Assembly: GCF_025567305.1 (NCBI RefSeq)
Contig: NZ_JAOQJP010000008.1
Span: 1 to 64,000, forward strand
Reading direction: 5' to 3'
DNA from: Lentihominibacter butyricus
Lineage (GTDB): Bacteria; Bacillota; Clostridia; Peptostreptococcales; Anaerovoracaceae
Length of the DNA: 64,000 nucleotides
Shown here piece after piece: positions 40,554 to 50,426 of this stretch (position 1 is its first letter; every line of letters starts with the position of its first letter). The notes beneath the pieces were generated by a model. That model was not told where the DNA came from, did no database searches, and worked only from the letters and a program-made list of their open reading frames with translations. The position numbers and the translations under genes are program-made.

Positions 40554-43028
40554 ATGTTAGTTCCAATAGAATGGCTTAAAGACTATATAGATCTGGATGT
40601 AACTACCGAAGAATTCTGCGACAGGATGATCATGTCGGGATCGAACCTCGAGACATGCGAGCATTTCTGTGAGGAAATGGAAAACGTGGTAGTAGGAAAA
40701 ATAGAAAAGATAGAGAAACACCCTGATGCGGACAAGCTCGTGGTATGCATGCTGAACGTCGGAAAGGAAGAGCCGGTGCAGATCGTTACAGGTGCTCCGA
40801 ACGTGTTCGAGGGAGCACTCGTACCTGTAGCTCTCCACAAGAGCAGGATACCGGGACCGCTCCATGGACAGCCTAAGCAGGAAGGCGGAGTGAAAATAAC
40901 GAAAGGCAAGCTCAGAGGTGTGGAATCGTTCGGGATGCTCTGCTCTGCAGAAGAACTCGGCTTTGAGGACAAAGTCGTTCCGGTCGCACACAAGGACGGG
41001 ATCTGGATCCTCGAGGGAGACTATGAGCTGGGACAGGATTTTGCAGAAGCGCTGGGACTCAAGCAGGCTGTGGTAGACTTTGAGATAACACCGAACAGAC
41101 CTGACTGCCTGGCCATGGTAGGAATGGCGAGAGAAGCTTCGGCGACTTTCAAAAAGCCGTTCACATATCCTGATACAGACATAAAGGATGAAAACGGAAA
41201 GGGTGAAACTAAAGATTACGTTTCTGTAGATATAAAGAATCCGGAAAGCTGCAAGAGATACGTTGCCAGGATAGTTACGGACGTAAAGGTAGAGCAGTCG
41301 CCTTGGTGGCTCCAGAAGAGACTCATGTATGCAGGCATGAGACCTATCAACAATATCGTCGACATAACAAACTTCGTAATGCTCGAATATGGTCAGCCGA
41401 TACATGCATTTGACATCAATCAGGTGAAGGGCGGCAGGATCATCGTCGAGAATGCGGCAGAAGGCGAGAAGTTCGTTACGCTCGACAACAATGAAAGAAC
41501 GCTCACAAAAGATATGCTGCTTATCAAGGACGAAGAGAGAGGCATAGCTATCGCAGGAGTGATGGGCGGACTGAACTCGGAGATCGAAGAAGACACGACT
41601 ACGATAATCGTTGAATCAGCAAACTTCAGCGGAGACAGCGTCAGAGCCACATCGAAGAAGCTCGGCCTGAGAACAGAAGCTTCATCGAGATTCGAAAAGG
41701 GAATAGATCCTAACCTCTGTGAGGCTGCAGCCGACAGAGTATGCAGACTGATAGAGCTCATCGGTGCCGGCAAGGTATGCAGGGGCAGCGTTGACAATTA
41801 TCCGAATCCGGAAACTGCAAAGACTATAGATATCAGAGTTGACAGGATCAATCACGTTCTCGGCATAGACATCACTCGCGAAGATATGGTATCAATGCTG
41901 GAAAGCCTCGAAATAAAAGTAGAAGGCAGCGGAAACGTCATGACAGTGACACCGCCTACAGTGAGACAGGATCTTCTCGAAGAAGAAGATTACATCGAAG
42001 AAGTCGCAAGACTTTACGGATATGACAAGCTTCCTGTGACACTGCCGAAGGGCAACTGCGAAGCAGGTATCTCAGACGAGAGAGCACTGAGAGACCTTAC
42101 GAGAAATTCACTCTGCGGCATGGGACTGAACGAGATACAGACATATTCGTTCGTAAGCCCTAAGGGCGTGGATAATGTAAGGATAGATGAGGATTCATGG
42201 GAAAGAGCATTTGTAAAGCTTATCAATCCGCTGGGCGAGGAAAACTCGGTGATGAGGACCATTCTCACTCCGAACATGATGGAAGTCCTCGCAAGAAACT
42301 ATTCGAGAAACATAGATAAGGTAAAGGCCTTTGAAATAGGAAACACATTCATGGCAAACATGCTGAATGAAGAGGAGCTGCCTGATGAGCAGTACTCGCT
42401 TTGCATCGGTATGTACGGCAAGAACGAGGATTTCTTCAGCCTCAAGGGCATCGTGGAGGAACTCCTGAAAGTTCTCGGCATAAAGGGTGCGGTATTTGAA
42501 GCTGAATCCGAGTATGGAGTATATCATCCCGGCAGATGTGCGAGGATAGCTGTTCCGTCAGGAAGACAGGGTGCGGAAGATGCTGACATACTGTACGACG
42601 AGCTTGGAATAATGGGAGAGATACATCCTGACGTGGCAGAAAACTACGGCATGGACGGCGTAAGGATCTACTGCTGTGAGCTCATGTTCGATGCGATAAT
42701 GAGACACGCTGATACAGAGATAGTATACACGCCGCTGCCTAAGTATCCTTCGACATCGAGAGATATCGCACTTCTCGTAGATGAAGATATGGCGGTAGGG
42801 AAGATCGAAGAAGTGATCAGAAAGCACGGAAAGAAGATCCTTGAAAACGTGAAGCTCTTCGACGTATACAGAGGCAAGCAGGTGGAGGAAGGCAAGAAGA
42901 GCGTTGCATTCACTCTGACCTACAGAGATAAAGATAAGACACTGACCGATGATGAAGTGGCTGCAGTCCATAACGATGTACTGAATGCACTTAAGGATAA
43001 ACTTAACGCAGTCCTGAGAGAGATATAG
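40554..43028 (+). CDS. pheT: Phenylalanine-tRNA ligase beta subunit
   Basis: Structural and editing subunit of PheRS, 824 residues. It has an N-terminal EMAP/tRNA-binding domain (about 40-150), a B3/B4 editing domain, B5, a degenerate class II core and a C-terminal anticodon-binding FDX-ACB domain (about 730-824, with PKYPSTSRDIALLVDE). AGGAGGG precedes the ATG. The gene is complete and in the normal order behind pheS. Confidence 0.96.
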   Translation: MLVPIEWLKDYIDLDVTTEEFCDRMIMSGSNLETCEHFCEEMENVVVGKIEKIEKHPDADKLVVCMLNVGKEEPVQIVTGAPNVFEGALVPVALHKSRIPGPLHGQPKQEGGVKITKGKLRGVESFGMLCSAEELGFEDKVVPVAHKDGIWILEGDYELGQDFAEALGLKQAVVDFEITPNRPDCLAMVGMAREASATFKKPFTYPDTDIKDENGKGETKDYVSVDIKNPESCKRYVARIVTDVKVEQSPWWLQKRLMYAGMRPINNIVDITNFVMLEYGQPIHAFDINQVKGGRIIVENAAEGEKFVTLDNNERTLTKDMLLIKDEERGIAIAGVMGGLNSEIEEDTTTIIVESANFSGDSVRATSKKLGLRTEASSRFEKGIDPNLCEAAADRVCRLIELIGAGKVCRGSVDNYPNPETAKTIDIRVDRINHVLGIDITREDMVSMLESLEIKVEGSGNVMTVTPPTVRQDLLEEEDYIEEVARLYGYDKLPVTLPKGNCEAGISDERALRDLTRNSLCGMGLNEIQTYSFVSPKGVDNVRIDEDSWERAFVKLINPLGEENSVMRTILTPNMMEVLARNYSRNIDKVKAFEIGNTFMANMLNEEELPDEQYSLCIGMYGKNEDFFSLKGIVEELLKVLGIKGAVFEAESEYGVYHPGRCARIAVPSGRQGAEDADILYDELGIMGEIHPDVAENYGMDGVRIYCCELMFDAIMRHADTEIVYTPLPKYPSTSRDIALLVDEDMAVGKIEEVIRKHGKKILENVKLFDVYRGKQVEEGKKSVAFTLTYRDKDKTLTDDEVAAVHNDVLNALKDKLNAVLREI

Positions 43029-43038
43029 GAGAATTCGC

Positions 43039-43599
43039 ATGGAAAGCAATAAAGTAAAAGTAAAGATTTACGGCCAGGAATATGTTATAGCAGGAGAAAA
43101 GACGAAGGAAGAGATCATACAGGTCGCAGCTCATGTCGATATGAAGATGCAGGAAGTCACTGAAGCTGCAAAGGCTGCGGGAGTCGTTCCGTCAAACATA
43201 GCTGTACTTTCGGCGGTAAACATCGCGAGCGAGTATTTTCAGGTGCTCGAGGAAATGGAAGAGCTGAAGAGAATGAATATACAGCTTGAAAAGGATGCGC
43301 AGCATTACGTTCAGCTGTGGGATGAGTCCAAGAAAAACTACATGGACTACAAAGAGGAGACGCAGGCTATCGTACTGCAGAAGGATGAGCTCCTCAACCA
43401 GCTGAGACAGAAGGACGCTGACATACAGAATCTGATGCAGGCAGCTGAAACCGCAAAGACGCAGGCTCAGAGCAGCATGGACGAAGTTGTCAAGGAGATC
43501 GAGGGCAAGTGCAAGGAGCTTGAAAACAGCTTCTTCGACCTTCAGATGGAAAACCTTCAACTGAAGAAAGAACTGGAAAAATACAAGAATAACGGATAA
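43039..43599 (+). CDS. zapA: Cell division protein ZapA with long coiled coil
   Basis: Residues 1-85 match ZapA (KVKVKIYGQEYVIAGEKTKEEI start), which promotes FtsZ bundling. An additional about 100 residues of continuous coiled coil (KDELLNQLRQKDADIQNLMQAAE and so on, in parts) make it about twice the length of B. subtilis ZapA. AGGAGAA precedes the ATG. Location between pheT and mutS2 is typical of Firmicutes. Confidence 0.88.
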   Translation: MESNKVKVKIYGQEYVIAGEKTKEEIIQVAAHVDMKMQEVTEAAKAAGVVPSNIAVLSAVNIASEYFQVLEEMEELKRMNIQLEKDAQHYVQLWDESKKNYMDYKEETQAIVLQKDELLNQLRQKDADIQNLMQAAETAKTQAQSSMDEVVKEIEGKCKELENSFFDLQMENLQLKKELEKYKNNG

Positions 43600-43605
43600 T
43601 TCTAA

Positions 43606-45981
43606 ATGAAAGAGAAGACTTTAACTGTTTTAGAATATGATAAGATTATAGACATGCTTGTAGAAAAGGCAGGTTCCGAAATGACCAAAAAGGTCATTTC
43701 GGAGCTGACGCCTTCTGATGATGTGTCTGAAATAAGAGAACGTCAAGGTGAAACCACAGAAGCGGTAAGACTCATAAATCACAAAGGGCCTTTACCTGTC
43801 GGTGGTTTTTATGATATTGAGGAAAGTGTGTCTTTTGCGCGAAAGGGCGGCGTGCTGACGATGGCTCAGCTCCTGAAGATCCTTTACAATATGAAGACAG
43901 CCGAGCGTGTCGTTGCGTTTCTAAAGGGAGATATACCGGATGTGCCGGTGATCTGTTCGGTCGCCGAACTGCTGGCGGTCCATAAACGTCTTGCAGACGA
44001 GATCGACAGATGCATAATTTCCGAAGATGAGATGGCAGACAATGCGAGCTCGCAGCTCAGGAGCATAAGGCGCGCGATCGTCAGGCAGAATGAAGCTCTG
44101 AAAGCCAAGATCAATCACATACTGAATTCGGCAGACAACAAGACGATACTGCAGGATTCGATCGTTACGATGAGAAACGGCAGATATGTAGTCCCTGTAA
44201 AGCAGGAGCACAGGAGCCGTGTGCCGGGCATAGTGCACGACCAGAGCGGTACGGGAGCCACGCTTTTCATAGAACCGCAGGCGATCGTGAACCTGAACAA
44301 TGAGCTCAGACAGCTGGAGCTCGATGAGAAGGCAGAGATAAACAGGATACTGCAGGAACTGTCAGATGGCGTTTCGGAGTATTACCATGATCTGGTGAAC
44401 AACCAGAAGCTGCTGCTGGAGCTCGATATCTTCATGGCGAAAGGGCGTCTTTCCATCGAGATGGGAGGCGAAGAGCCTGACATAAACGAAGACGGCATCA
44501 TGGATCTGAAGGCAGCGTGTCATCCGCTGATCGACCGTGAGAAGGTCGTCCCGGTAGACATCTCGCTTGGACGCGATTACAGGACTCTGGTGATAACCGG
44601 CCCGAATACGGGAGGTAAAACGGTGACGCTGAAGACTGCCGGGCTGCTTTCGCTGATGGCGCAGACCGGACTCCACATACCGGCGGCTCCGGGAAGCAGA
44701 CTGCCGATCTACAGAAAAATATTCGCAGACATCGGAGATGAACAGAGCATCGAGCAGAGTCTGTCTACATTTTCATCGCATATGACGAATATCGTTGATA
44801 TCGTAAAGGAGGCAGACCATGGAAGCCTGATACTGCTGGACGAGCTTGGAGCAGGAACCGATCCGGCGGAAGGTGCTGCGCTTGCGATCGCCACGCTGGA
44901 AAAGCTGGCTCAGGCAGGTGCTTATTCGATAGCGACGACGCACTACACGGAGCTCAAGAAGTATGCGATAGCTACAGACGGCGTGGAAAACGCGTCCATG
45001 GAATTCAATGTAGAGACTCTGAGTCCGACGTACAAGCTGCTGACAGGTATACCGGGAAAATCAAATGCGTTTGATATAGCTCACAAGCTGGGACTTCCGG
45101 GTGCTATCACAGACAGAGCCAGAGAACTCATGGAAGAGGGGGACATAGCGTTTGAGGACGTGGTGACCGCTCTCGAAGAGGACAAGCGGCTCGCTGAGGA
45201 AGAGCGTGACGAAGCTATCATGATAAATATCGAGATGAAGCGTCAGAAGGAAGAGCTTGAAGAACGGATCAGAAGATTCGAAGAACAGAAAGAAAAAGAG
45301 CTGGCAAAAGCAAAAGAAAAAGCCAGAGAAATAGTAAACGAGGCAAGGGAAGTTTCGAAAGAGGTCCAGGAAGAGCTCAGGGCACTGGCAAAGCTGGAGA
45401 GCCTGGGTGAGAGGAATGCCGGATTTGACAGGAACAGACGGCGTCTCAGAGAACTTGAAAAGAAAAACAGGAGCACTATAAAGCGTGAAACTAATGCGGA
45501 GCCTGTGGATCCGGACAAGATCGAAGTCGGACAGCGCGTCAAGATACTGACGCTGGGTCAGAACGGCGAAGTGATATCGCGCCCCGACAGTAAAGGAGAG
45601 CTGCAGGTGCAGGTCGGCATAATGAAAGTCGGTGTGAACATTTCCGATATAATGCTGATCGACAGCGGCAGGCCCAAGAAAAAGCCGAAGCCGAAGGCAT
45701 CAGGATACGGCAGACTTTACAAGAGCAAAGCACAGACTATATCGACATCAGTGGATGTACGCGGCAAAAACATGGATGACGCGGTGATGGATGTCGAAAA
45801 ATATATAGATGATGCATTTATCTCCGGGCTCAAGGAAGTGACCGTGATTCACGGAAGAGGCGAGGGGATACTGCGTTCCGGTATCCGTGACATGCTGAAG
45901 CGAAACAGGAATGTCGACAGCTTCAGGAGCGGAGGCTTCAATGAGGGAGGAGACGGAGTGACCGTCGTCAAGCTCAAATAG
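43606..45981 (+). CDS. mutS2: Endonuclease MutS2
   Basis: A 791-residue MutS-family ATPase with a C-terminal Smr nuclease domain; it acts on recombination intermediates and, in some Firmicutes, on collided ribosomes. The P-loop GPNTGGKT is near residue 331 and Walker B LLDELGAGTDP near 408. The long coiled-coil hinge is Glu/Lys-rich (about 520-610), and the Smr domain (about 715-791) has VDVRGKNMDDA and VIHGRGEGILRSGI. It starts 6 nt after zapA with no good ribosome binding site, so it is probably coupled. Confidence 0.94.
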   Translation: MKEKTLTVLEYDKIIDMLVEKAGSEMTKKVISELTPSDDVSEIRERQGETTEAVRLINHKGPLPVGGFYDIEESVSFARKGGVLTMAQLLKILYNMKTAERVVAFLKGDIPDVPVICSVAELLAVHKRLADEIDRCIISEDEMADNASSQLRSIRRAIVRQNEALKAKINHILNSADNKTILQDSIVTMRNGRYVVPVKQEHRSRVPGIVHDQSGTGATLFIEPQAIVNLNNELRQLELDEKAEINRILQELSDGVSEYYHDLVNNQKLLLELDIFMAKGRLSIEMGGEEPDINEDGIMDLKAACHPLIDREKVVPVDISLGRDYRTLVITGPNTGGKTVTLKTAGLLSLMAQTGLHIPAAPGSRLPIYRKIFADIGDEQSIEQSLSTFSSHMTNIVDIVKEADHGSLILLDELGAGTDPAEGAALAIATLEKLAQAGAYSIATTHYTELKKYAIATDGVENASMEFNVETLSPTYKLLTGIPGKSNAFDIAHKLGLPGAITDRARELMEEGDIAFEDVVTALEEDKRLAEEERDEAIMINIEMKRQKEELEERIRRFEEQKEKELAKAKEKAREIVNEAREVSKEVQEELRALAKLESLGERNAGFDRNRRRLRELEKKNRSTIKRETNAEPVDPDKIEVGQRVKILTLGQNGEVISRPDSKGELQVQVGIMKVGVNISDIMLIDSGRPKKKPKPKASGYGRLYKSKAQTISTSVDVRGKNMDDAVMDVEKYIDDAFISGLKEVTVIHGRGEGILRSGIRDMLKRNRNVDSFRSGGFNEGGDGVTVVKLK

Positions 45982-46028
45982 TTCAAGCAAGTGGAATTTT
46001 TAAATTATCAATATAAAGGGAGAATAAT

Positions 46029-47741
46029 ATGATCAGCTACAGAGAAAAGATCGCGGACATTCTGGCTCCGCAGATAGAGGGTCTTGAGAAAGACGAGATA
46101 ATGTCGATGATAGAAACACCGGCTGATATCAAGATGGGCGACTATGCGTTCCCGTGCTTCAAGCTGGCGAAGCTGCTTAGAAAAGCGCCGCCTGTGATCG
46201 CGAAATCGATCGCGGAAGCTATCGGAGACGATCCGATGTTTGAAAAGGTGGAAAGCGTCAATGCATATGTCAATATGTTCGTTTCAAAAGAGGATTTCGC
46301 GCGAGAAGTCGTGAGCGAAGCTGTCGAAAAGGGTGATGACTACGGCAGGAGCAGCATCGGCGGCGGAAAGAAAGTCATCGTGGAATATTCTTCGCCGAAT
46401 ATCGCGAAGCCTTTCCACATAGGACACATCAGAAGTACGGTAATAGGAAACTCGATATACAAGATATACGACTTCCTGGGATACGACACGATGAGGATCA
46501 ACCATCTCGGAGACTACGGAACACAGTTCGGCAAGATGATCTGTGCGTACAGAAGATGGGGCAACAAGGAAGACGTTATAAAAGAGCCGATCAAGTCGCT
46601 TCTCTCATACTACACGAAATTCCATGTAGAGGCCGAGAAGGATCCTGCACTGGAGGATGAGGCGAGAGCGATCTTTGCAAAACTCGAAAAGGGAGAGCCT
46701 GAGGAAGTCGAACTCTGGCAGTGGTTCAGAGATGAGAGTCTCAAGGAATTCAACAGAGTATACGATATGCTCGGGATCACCTTCGATTCGTACAACGGCG
46801 AGAGCTTCTACTCGGACAAGATGCCTAGATTCGTACAGGAGCTCAAGGACAAGGGCCTGCTCGTGGAGGACGCCGGAGCTCAGATCGTCAAGCTCGACGA
46901 ATACGACCTGCCGCCTGCGCTGATAACGAAATCAGACGGCTCGACGCTTTACATCACGAGAGATATCGCAGCAGCCGTATACAGAAAGGAAACGTACGAT
47001 TTCTACAAGAATATATACGTTGTGGCTTCACAGCAGAATCTGCATTTCCAGCAGTGGATCAAGGTGATCGAGCTCCTCGGATACGACTGGGCTAAAGACT
47101 GCGTGCATGTTCCGTTCGGACTTGTCAGCATGGAAGAGGGTACGATGTCGACGAGACAGGGCAGAGTGATATTCCTCGAAGACGTGCTCAATAGAGCTGT
47201 AGAGCAGACAAGACAGATAATCAAAGAGAAAAATGTAAATACAGAAAACATCGACGAGACTGCAAAGGAAGTAGGCATAGGTGCTGTAGTGTTCAACGAG
47301 CTGTCGAACTACAGGATCAAGGATTACGTGTTCTCATGGGATAAGGTCCTCAACTTTGAGGGAGAGACGGGTCCTTACGTTCAGTACACTCATGCGAGAG
47401 CATGCAGCATACTCAGGAATGCAGGCGATGATGCAGTTGCAAAGGCCAGGGCCGGTTTCGATGCGAAGTATATCACTTCGGAAAGCGCACACAGACTCAT
47501 GTCGCTGATCTACGAACTGCCTGAGGTGATCGTTGAAGCAGGTGAAAAATACGAACCGTCGATCGTTACGAGACATATAGTGGATATATCGCAGGCATTC
47601 AACAAGTTCTATCATGACGAACACATCCTGGTGGACAATGAAGATGAGAAGATCGCTAAGATAGCGCTGGTGCTGGCTGCAAAGACTGCAATAAAGAACG
47701 GTCTCGGTCTGCTTGGAATGAAGGCGCCTGAAAAGATGTAG
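46029..47741 (+). CDS. argS: Arginine-tRNA ligase
   Basis: Class I synthetase of 570 residues. An N-terminal ArgRS-specific domain (1-110) is followed by the HIGH motif (KPFHIGHIRST near residue 131) and the KMSKS-equivalent MSTRQG near 376, as is normal for many ArgRS. A DALR anticodon-binding domain ends the protein. AAAGGGAG precedes the ATG. No T-box is visible in the 47-nt upstream spacer. Confidence 0.96.
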   Translation: MISYREKIADILAPQIEGLEKDEIMSMIETPADIKMGDYAFPCFKLAKLLRKAPPVIAKSIAEAIGDDPMFEKVESVNAYVNMFVSKEDFAREVVSEAVEKGDDYGRSSIGGGKKVIVEYSSPNIAKPFHIGHIRSTVIGNSIYKIYDFLGYDTMRINHLGDYGTQFGKMICAYRRWGNKEDVIKEPIKSLLSYYTKFHVEAEKDPALEDEARAIFAKLEKGEPEEVELWQWFRDESLKEFNRVYDMLGITFDSYNGESFYSDKMPRFVQELKDKGLLVEDAGAQIVKLDEYDLPPALITKSDGSTLYITRDIAAAVYRKETYDFYKNIYVVASQQNLHFQQWIKVIELLGYDWAKDCVHVPFGLVSMEEGTMSTRQGRVIFLEDVLNRAVEQTRQIIKEKNVNTENIDETAKEVGIGAVVFNELSNYRIKDYVFSWDKVLNFEGETGPYVQYTHARACSILRNAGDDAVAKARAGFDAKYITSESAHRLMSLIYELPEVIVEAGEKYEPSIVTRHIVDISQAFNKFYHDEHILVDNEDEKIAKIALVLAAKTAIKNGLGLLGMKAPEKM

Positions 47742-47771
47742 CTACCTGTAACAGATATCCAGGAGGAGAGA

Positions 47772-48644
47772 ATGAGATACGAGGGAGATATATACAGACC
47801 GCCCAGCGAGGCATACAGCCTGCTGGTGCAGGTCACTATAGGATGTACGCATAACAAGTGCACGTTCTGTAAAATGTTCAAGGACAAGAAATTCAGGGTC
47901 AGGAATCTCGATGAGGTGTTCGAAGATCTGGCATGGGCAAGGAGACGGTACAGCAGAGTCGAAAGGATGTTTCTGTGCGACGGTGACGCGCTGGCGCTTT
48001 CCAACAAGAGGCTGATGCCTATCCTGAAATATATATCGGACAACTTTCCGGAGTGTGAGAGAGTGACGATATACGGAAGAGCGACAGACGTTCTCAAGAA
48101 GACTGACGAGGAGATGCGTGAGCTTTACGAGGCAGGTCTTACGATGGTCTACATCGGAGCCGAGTCGGGAAGTGACAAGGTCCTGAAGGACATCTGCAAG
48201 GGTGAGACGAGACAGGAGCTGATCGACGCTGTAAGAAAGATCGAGGCATGCGGCATGCAGTCTTCGGTTACGTTCATTTCCGGCCTTGCCGGCAAAGACG
48301 GCTGGGAGGATCATGCGATACAGACCGGTACGATGATAAGCGAGATGGAGCCGTCATATGTAGGACTGCTGACTCTTATAGTGGAGCCGTCGGTCCCTAT
48401 GGCAAAGGATATCGAGTCGGGCAAGCTGAAACTGCTGTCACCTGACGAGGTAATGGCGGAGACTTTGCTGATGCTGGAAAACACTAACGTTACGAAGAAG
48501 TGCGTATTCAGGAGCAACCATGCGTCGAATTACGTATCGCTCAGAGGCGATCTGCCGGATGACAAGGAAAAGATGATGAATTTGCTCAGAAAAGCCATGA
48601 ATAATCACGACATGTTCAGAGATGAAAGATTCAGAGCGCTGTAG
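47772..48644 (+). CDS. Radical SAM protein, CX4CX2C type
   Basis: A 290-residue radical SAM protein. The cluster motif is CTHNKCTFC at about residues 25-33, that is C-x4-C-x2-C instead of the canonical C-x3-C-x2-C. The rest follows the ELP3/MiaB-like barrel: LCDGDAL near 69, YGRATDVLK near 100 and YIGAESGSDKVLKDICKG near 130. AGGAGGAG precedes the ATG. Reaction unknown; proteins with this spacing and the RPPSEAYSLLVQVT N-terminus are, from memory, common in Clostridia. It is followed by a TPR protein. Confidence 0.82.
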   Translation: MRYEGDIYRPPSEAYSLLVQVTIGCTHNKCTFCKMFKDKKFRVRNLDEVFEDLAWARRRYSRVERMFLCDGDALALSNKRLMPILKYISDNFPECERVTIYGRATDVLKKTDEEMRELYEAGLTMVYIGAESGSDKVLKDICKGETRQELIDAVRKIEACGMQSSVTFISGLAGKDGWEDHAIQTGTMISEMEPSYVGLLTLIVEPSVPMAKDIESGKLKLLSPDEVMAETLLMLENTNVTKKCVFRSNHASNYVSLRGDLPDDKEKMMNLLRKAMNNHDMFRDERFRAL

Positions 48645-48663
48645 CGGATAAGGAGTAGATGTG

Positions 48664-49776
48664 ATGTTTGCTTCTCAGAAAGAACAATATGATATACGTA
48701 CGAGGACGGACCGCATAGGAAAATACTTCAGGAAGTACCTGAACAGGTTTGTGTTTGCGGAGTTTTCGGAGGAATTTGCAAAGAAATCAAAGGCCGGCGA
48801 TCTGATGCTCGGGATCCCGATACCTCTGCGCGAGGAAGAGGTGAAGGACTTTGCCGGCGGCAGCGGTATCTCGATGTCTGTGATCGCAGAGAATATGGCA
48901 TGGGTGATGGGATGCGACCCGCATTTCAGGCACACAGTTGACTATGCGGCGATACTGTCGGCGCTGTTCGGATCAGGGATCAGCGAGGCGATGCTGAAGA
49001 CCGGCAGGGACGCTGCGGAGAAGGGCGATATGGACAACGCGTGCATACATTTCCGTGCAGCTCTTTGCGTGAAACCGGGCTACCTCGATGCGATGTACAG
49101 CTATGCGAGGGCCTGCAGAGCGATCTATCTTGCCGGAGACAGTGAAGAGCACGTGGGACGCTTCAAGGCTGAGGCGCTGGAATGGTTCGAAATGCTCACA
49201 GAAGTGCATCCGAAGTTCGCTCAGGGTTATTATTATCTAGGTTATGCATATCTCAATCTCGGGCTTTATGCGAAAGCTGACATAGCGTGGAAACGCTTCA
49301 TGAAGCTCAGCAGGATAAGCAAGGATAAAAAAGAGATAAGAAAGAGGCTCGAGCAGATAGAGGAGCCGATCCGCATAGAAGAGGGCTGCAACGATATCAT
49401 GGCCGGAAGATATGAAAAGGGTTTGCAGATACTTGAGCCGTTCTTATCATCTAGATTCAGCGACTGGTGGCCGCTCCACTATTATCTAGGTGTGGCATAC
49501 AGAGAATGCGGCAGGACAGAAGATGCCAAAGAGCGGCTGAAACAGGCGCTCAGGCTGAACGGGAGCCATCTGGAGACTATGCAGGAGCTTCTTGACATAT
49601 ACAGAGCCGAGGGAGATGAAGCGAATGTCGAAAAGTATTCGCGAAAGATCCGGATGGTACAGGGACTGATGACGGAGGATCAGAAGGTAAACGCGGAAGT
49701 GATCCGGAAGGAAGATGAAAAGCTTCAGAAAAATCAGCCCGAGATGCTTGAGCCGGAAGTGATATCGGTAGAATAG
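48664..49776 (+). CDS. Tetratricopeptide-repeat protein
   Basis: A 370-residue cytoplasmic protein with no signal peptide. The first about 115 residues form a separate domain (GDLMLGIPIPLREEEVKDF). TPR-like helical pairs follow from about residue 120 (AAEKGDMDNACIHFRAALCVKPG, FAQGYYYLGYAYLNLGLYAKAD and YYLGVAYRECGRTEDAKERLKQAL, read as separate units). I start at ATG 48664, since AAGGAG ends 9 nt upstream. Probable scaffold; partner unknown. Last gene before the tRNA cluster. Confidence 0.8.
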   Translation: MFASQKEQYDIRTRTDRIGKYFRKYLNRFVFAEFSEEFAKKSKAGDLMLGIPIPLREEEVKDFAGGSGISMSVIAENMAWVMGCDPHFRHTVDYAAILSALFGSGISEAMLKTGRDAAEKGDMDNACIHFRAALCVKPGYLDAMYSYARACRAIYLAGDSEEHVGRFKAEALEWFEMLTEVHPKFAQGYYYLGYAYLNLGLYAKADIAWKRFMKLSRISKDKKEIRKRLEQIEEPIRIEEGCNDIMAGRYEKGLQILEPFLSSRFSDWWPLHYYLGVAYRECGRTEDAKERLKQALRLNGSHLETMQELLDIYRAEGDEANVEKYSRKIRMVQGLMTEDQKVNAEVIRKEDEKLQKNQPEMLEPEVISVE

Positions 49777-50019
49777 AACTGGCAACAGGCAGAACCCGTC
49801 GTAAAGGTCATGTAAAAGGCATGCTTTCCGGGAATGCCGGGCTTGCCGGTGCGGAAGGCTGGCTGAAGGACGAAAGGTCTGAAATGCGGCTTGAAGCGTG
49901 CTGAAAAACCAGCTGAAAAATAAAAAACAAATTTAAATAAAAAACTTTGATTTTTGGGTTGACAGACTGCTATATATTGAGATATAATCAGTCTTGTCGT
50001 TAAGACAACAACCCAATAT
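49777..50019. other. Spacer before the tRNA cluster
   Basis: About 240 bp without a gene. It has GC-rich repeats of the type GCCGG near 49838-49850, an A-rich tract, and then the tRNA promoter at 49959-49988. Confidence 0.6.
49959..49988 (+). promoter_or_regulatory. Promoter of the tRNA cluster
   Basis: Consensus TTGACA (49959-49964), 18-nt spacer, TATAAT (49983-49988), 32 nt before tRNA-Asn. Confidence 0.85.
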
Positions 50020-50094
<75 letters not shown>

Positions 50095-50100
50095 GAAAAA

Positions 50101-50136
50101 AATAATAATCTGAAGTTTTGACTTCAGATTATTATT
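50101..50136 (+). repeat. Perfect 15-bp hairpin between two tRNAs
   Basis: AATAATAATCTGAAG (50101-50115) and its exact complement at 50122-50136 around a TTTTGA loop. It ends one base before tRNA-Leu. It may be a processing signal or a weak terminator. Confidence 0.75.
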
Positions 50137-50137
50137 T

Positions 50138-50226
50138 GCCGGAGTGGCGGAATTGGCAGACGCACAGGACTTAAAATCCTGCGATCCTTACCGATCGTAC
50201 CGGTTCGACCCCGGTCTCCGGCACCA
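50138..50226 (+). tRNA. tRNA-Leu(TAA)
   Basis: Long-variable-arm tRNA. Acceptor GCCGGAG pairs with CTCCGGC, anticodon TAA in CTTAAAA, T-loop GGTTCGACCC, A discriminator and encoded CCA. Confidence 0.96.
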
Positions 50227-50269
50227 ATAAAAGTACAATGGAATATTACAGATGTTTACATCATAATGT

Positions 50270-50345
50270 CGCGGGGTGGAGCAGTTGGTAGCTCGTCGGG
50301 CTCATAACCCGGAGGCCGTAGGTTCAAATCCTGCCCCCGCAACCA
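50270..50345 (+). tRNA. Initiator tRNA-fMet(CAT)
   Basis: Acceptor begins CGCGGGG and ends CCCCGCA, giving the C1-A72 mismatch typical of initiator tRNA. The anticodon stem has three G-C pairs (GGG/CCC) around CTCATAA. CCA is encoded. Confidence 0.94.
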
Positions 50346-50355
50346 AGAAATCACA

Positions 50356-50382
50356 CCCGAGGCAAAATGCCTCGGGTCTTTT
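50356..50382 (+). terminator. Terminator of the tRNA cluster
   Basis: CCCGAGGC (50356-50363) pairs perfectly with GCCTCGGG (50369-50376), followed by TCTTTT. Confidence 0.85.
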
Positions 50383-50426
50383 AATTTCAACGTATCCCAG
50401 CGATTGCAACGGTTCCGGCGATCTGC

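Noticed and set aside
39497..46028. T-box leaders before pheS or argS
   Set aside because: Spacers of 22 and 47 nt are far too short, and no T-box core TGGNACCGCG-like sequence is present.
50270..50345. tRNA-fMet 3' end as attL of the conjugative element
   Set aside because: Plausible by position, but no second copy of the tRNA end is in the window and the intact terminator after the tRNA looks native.
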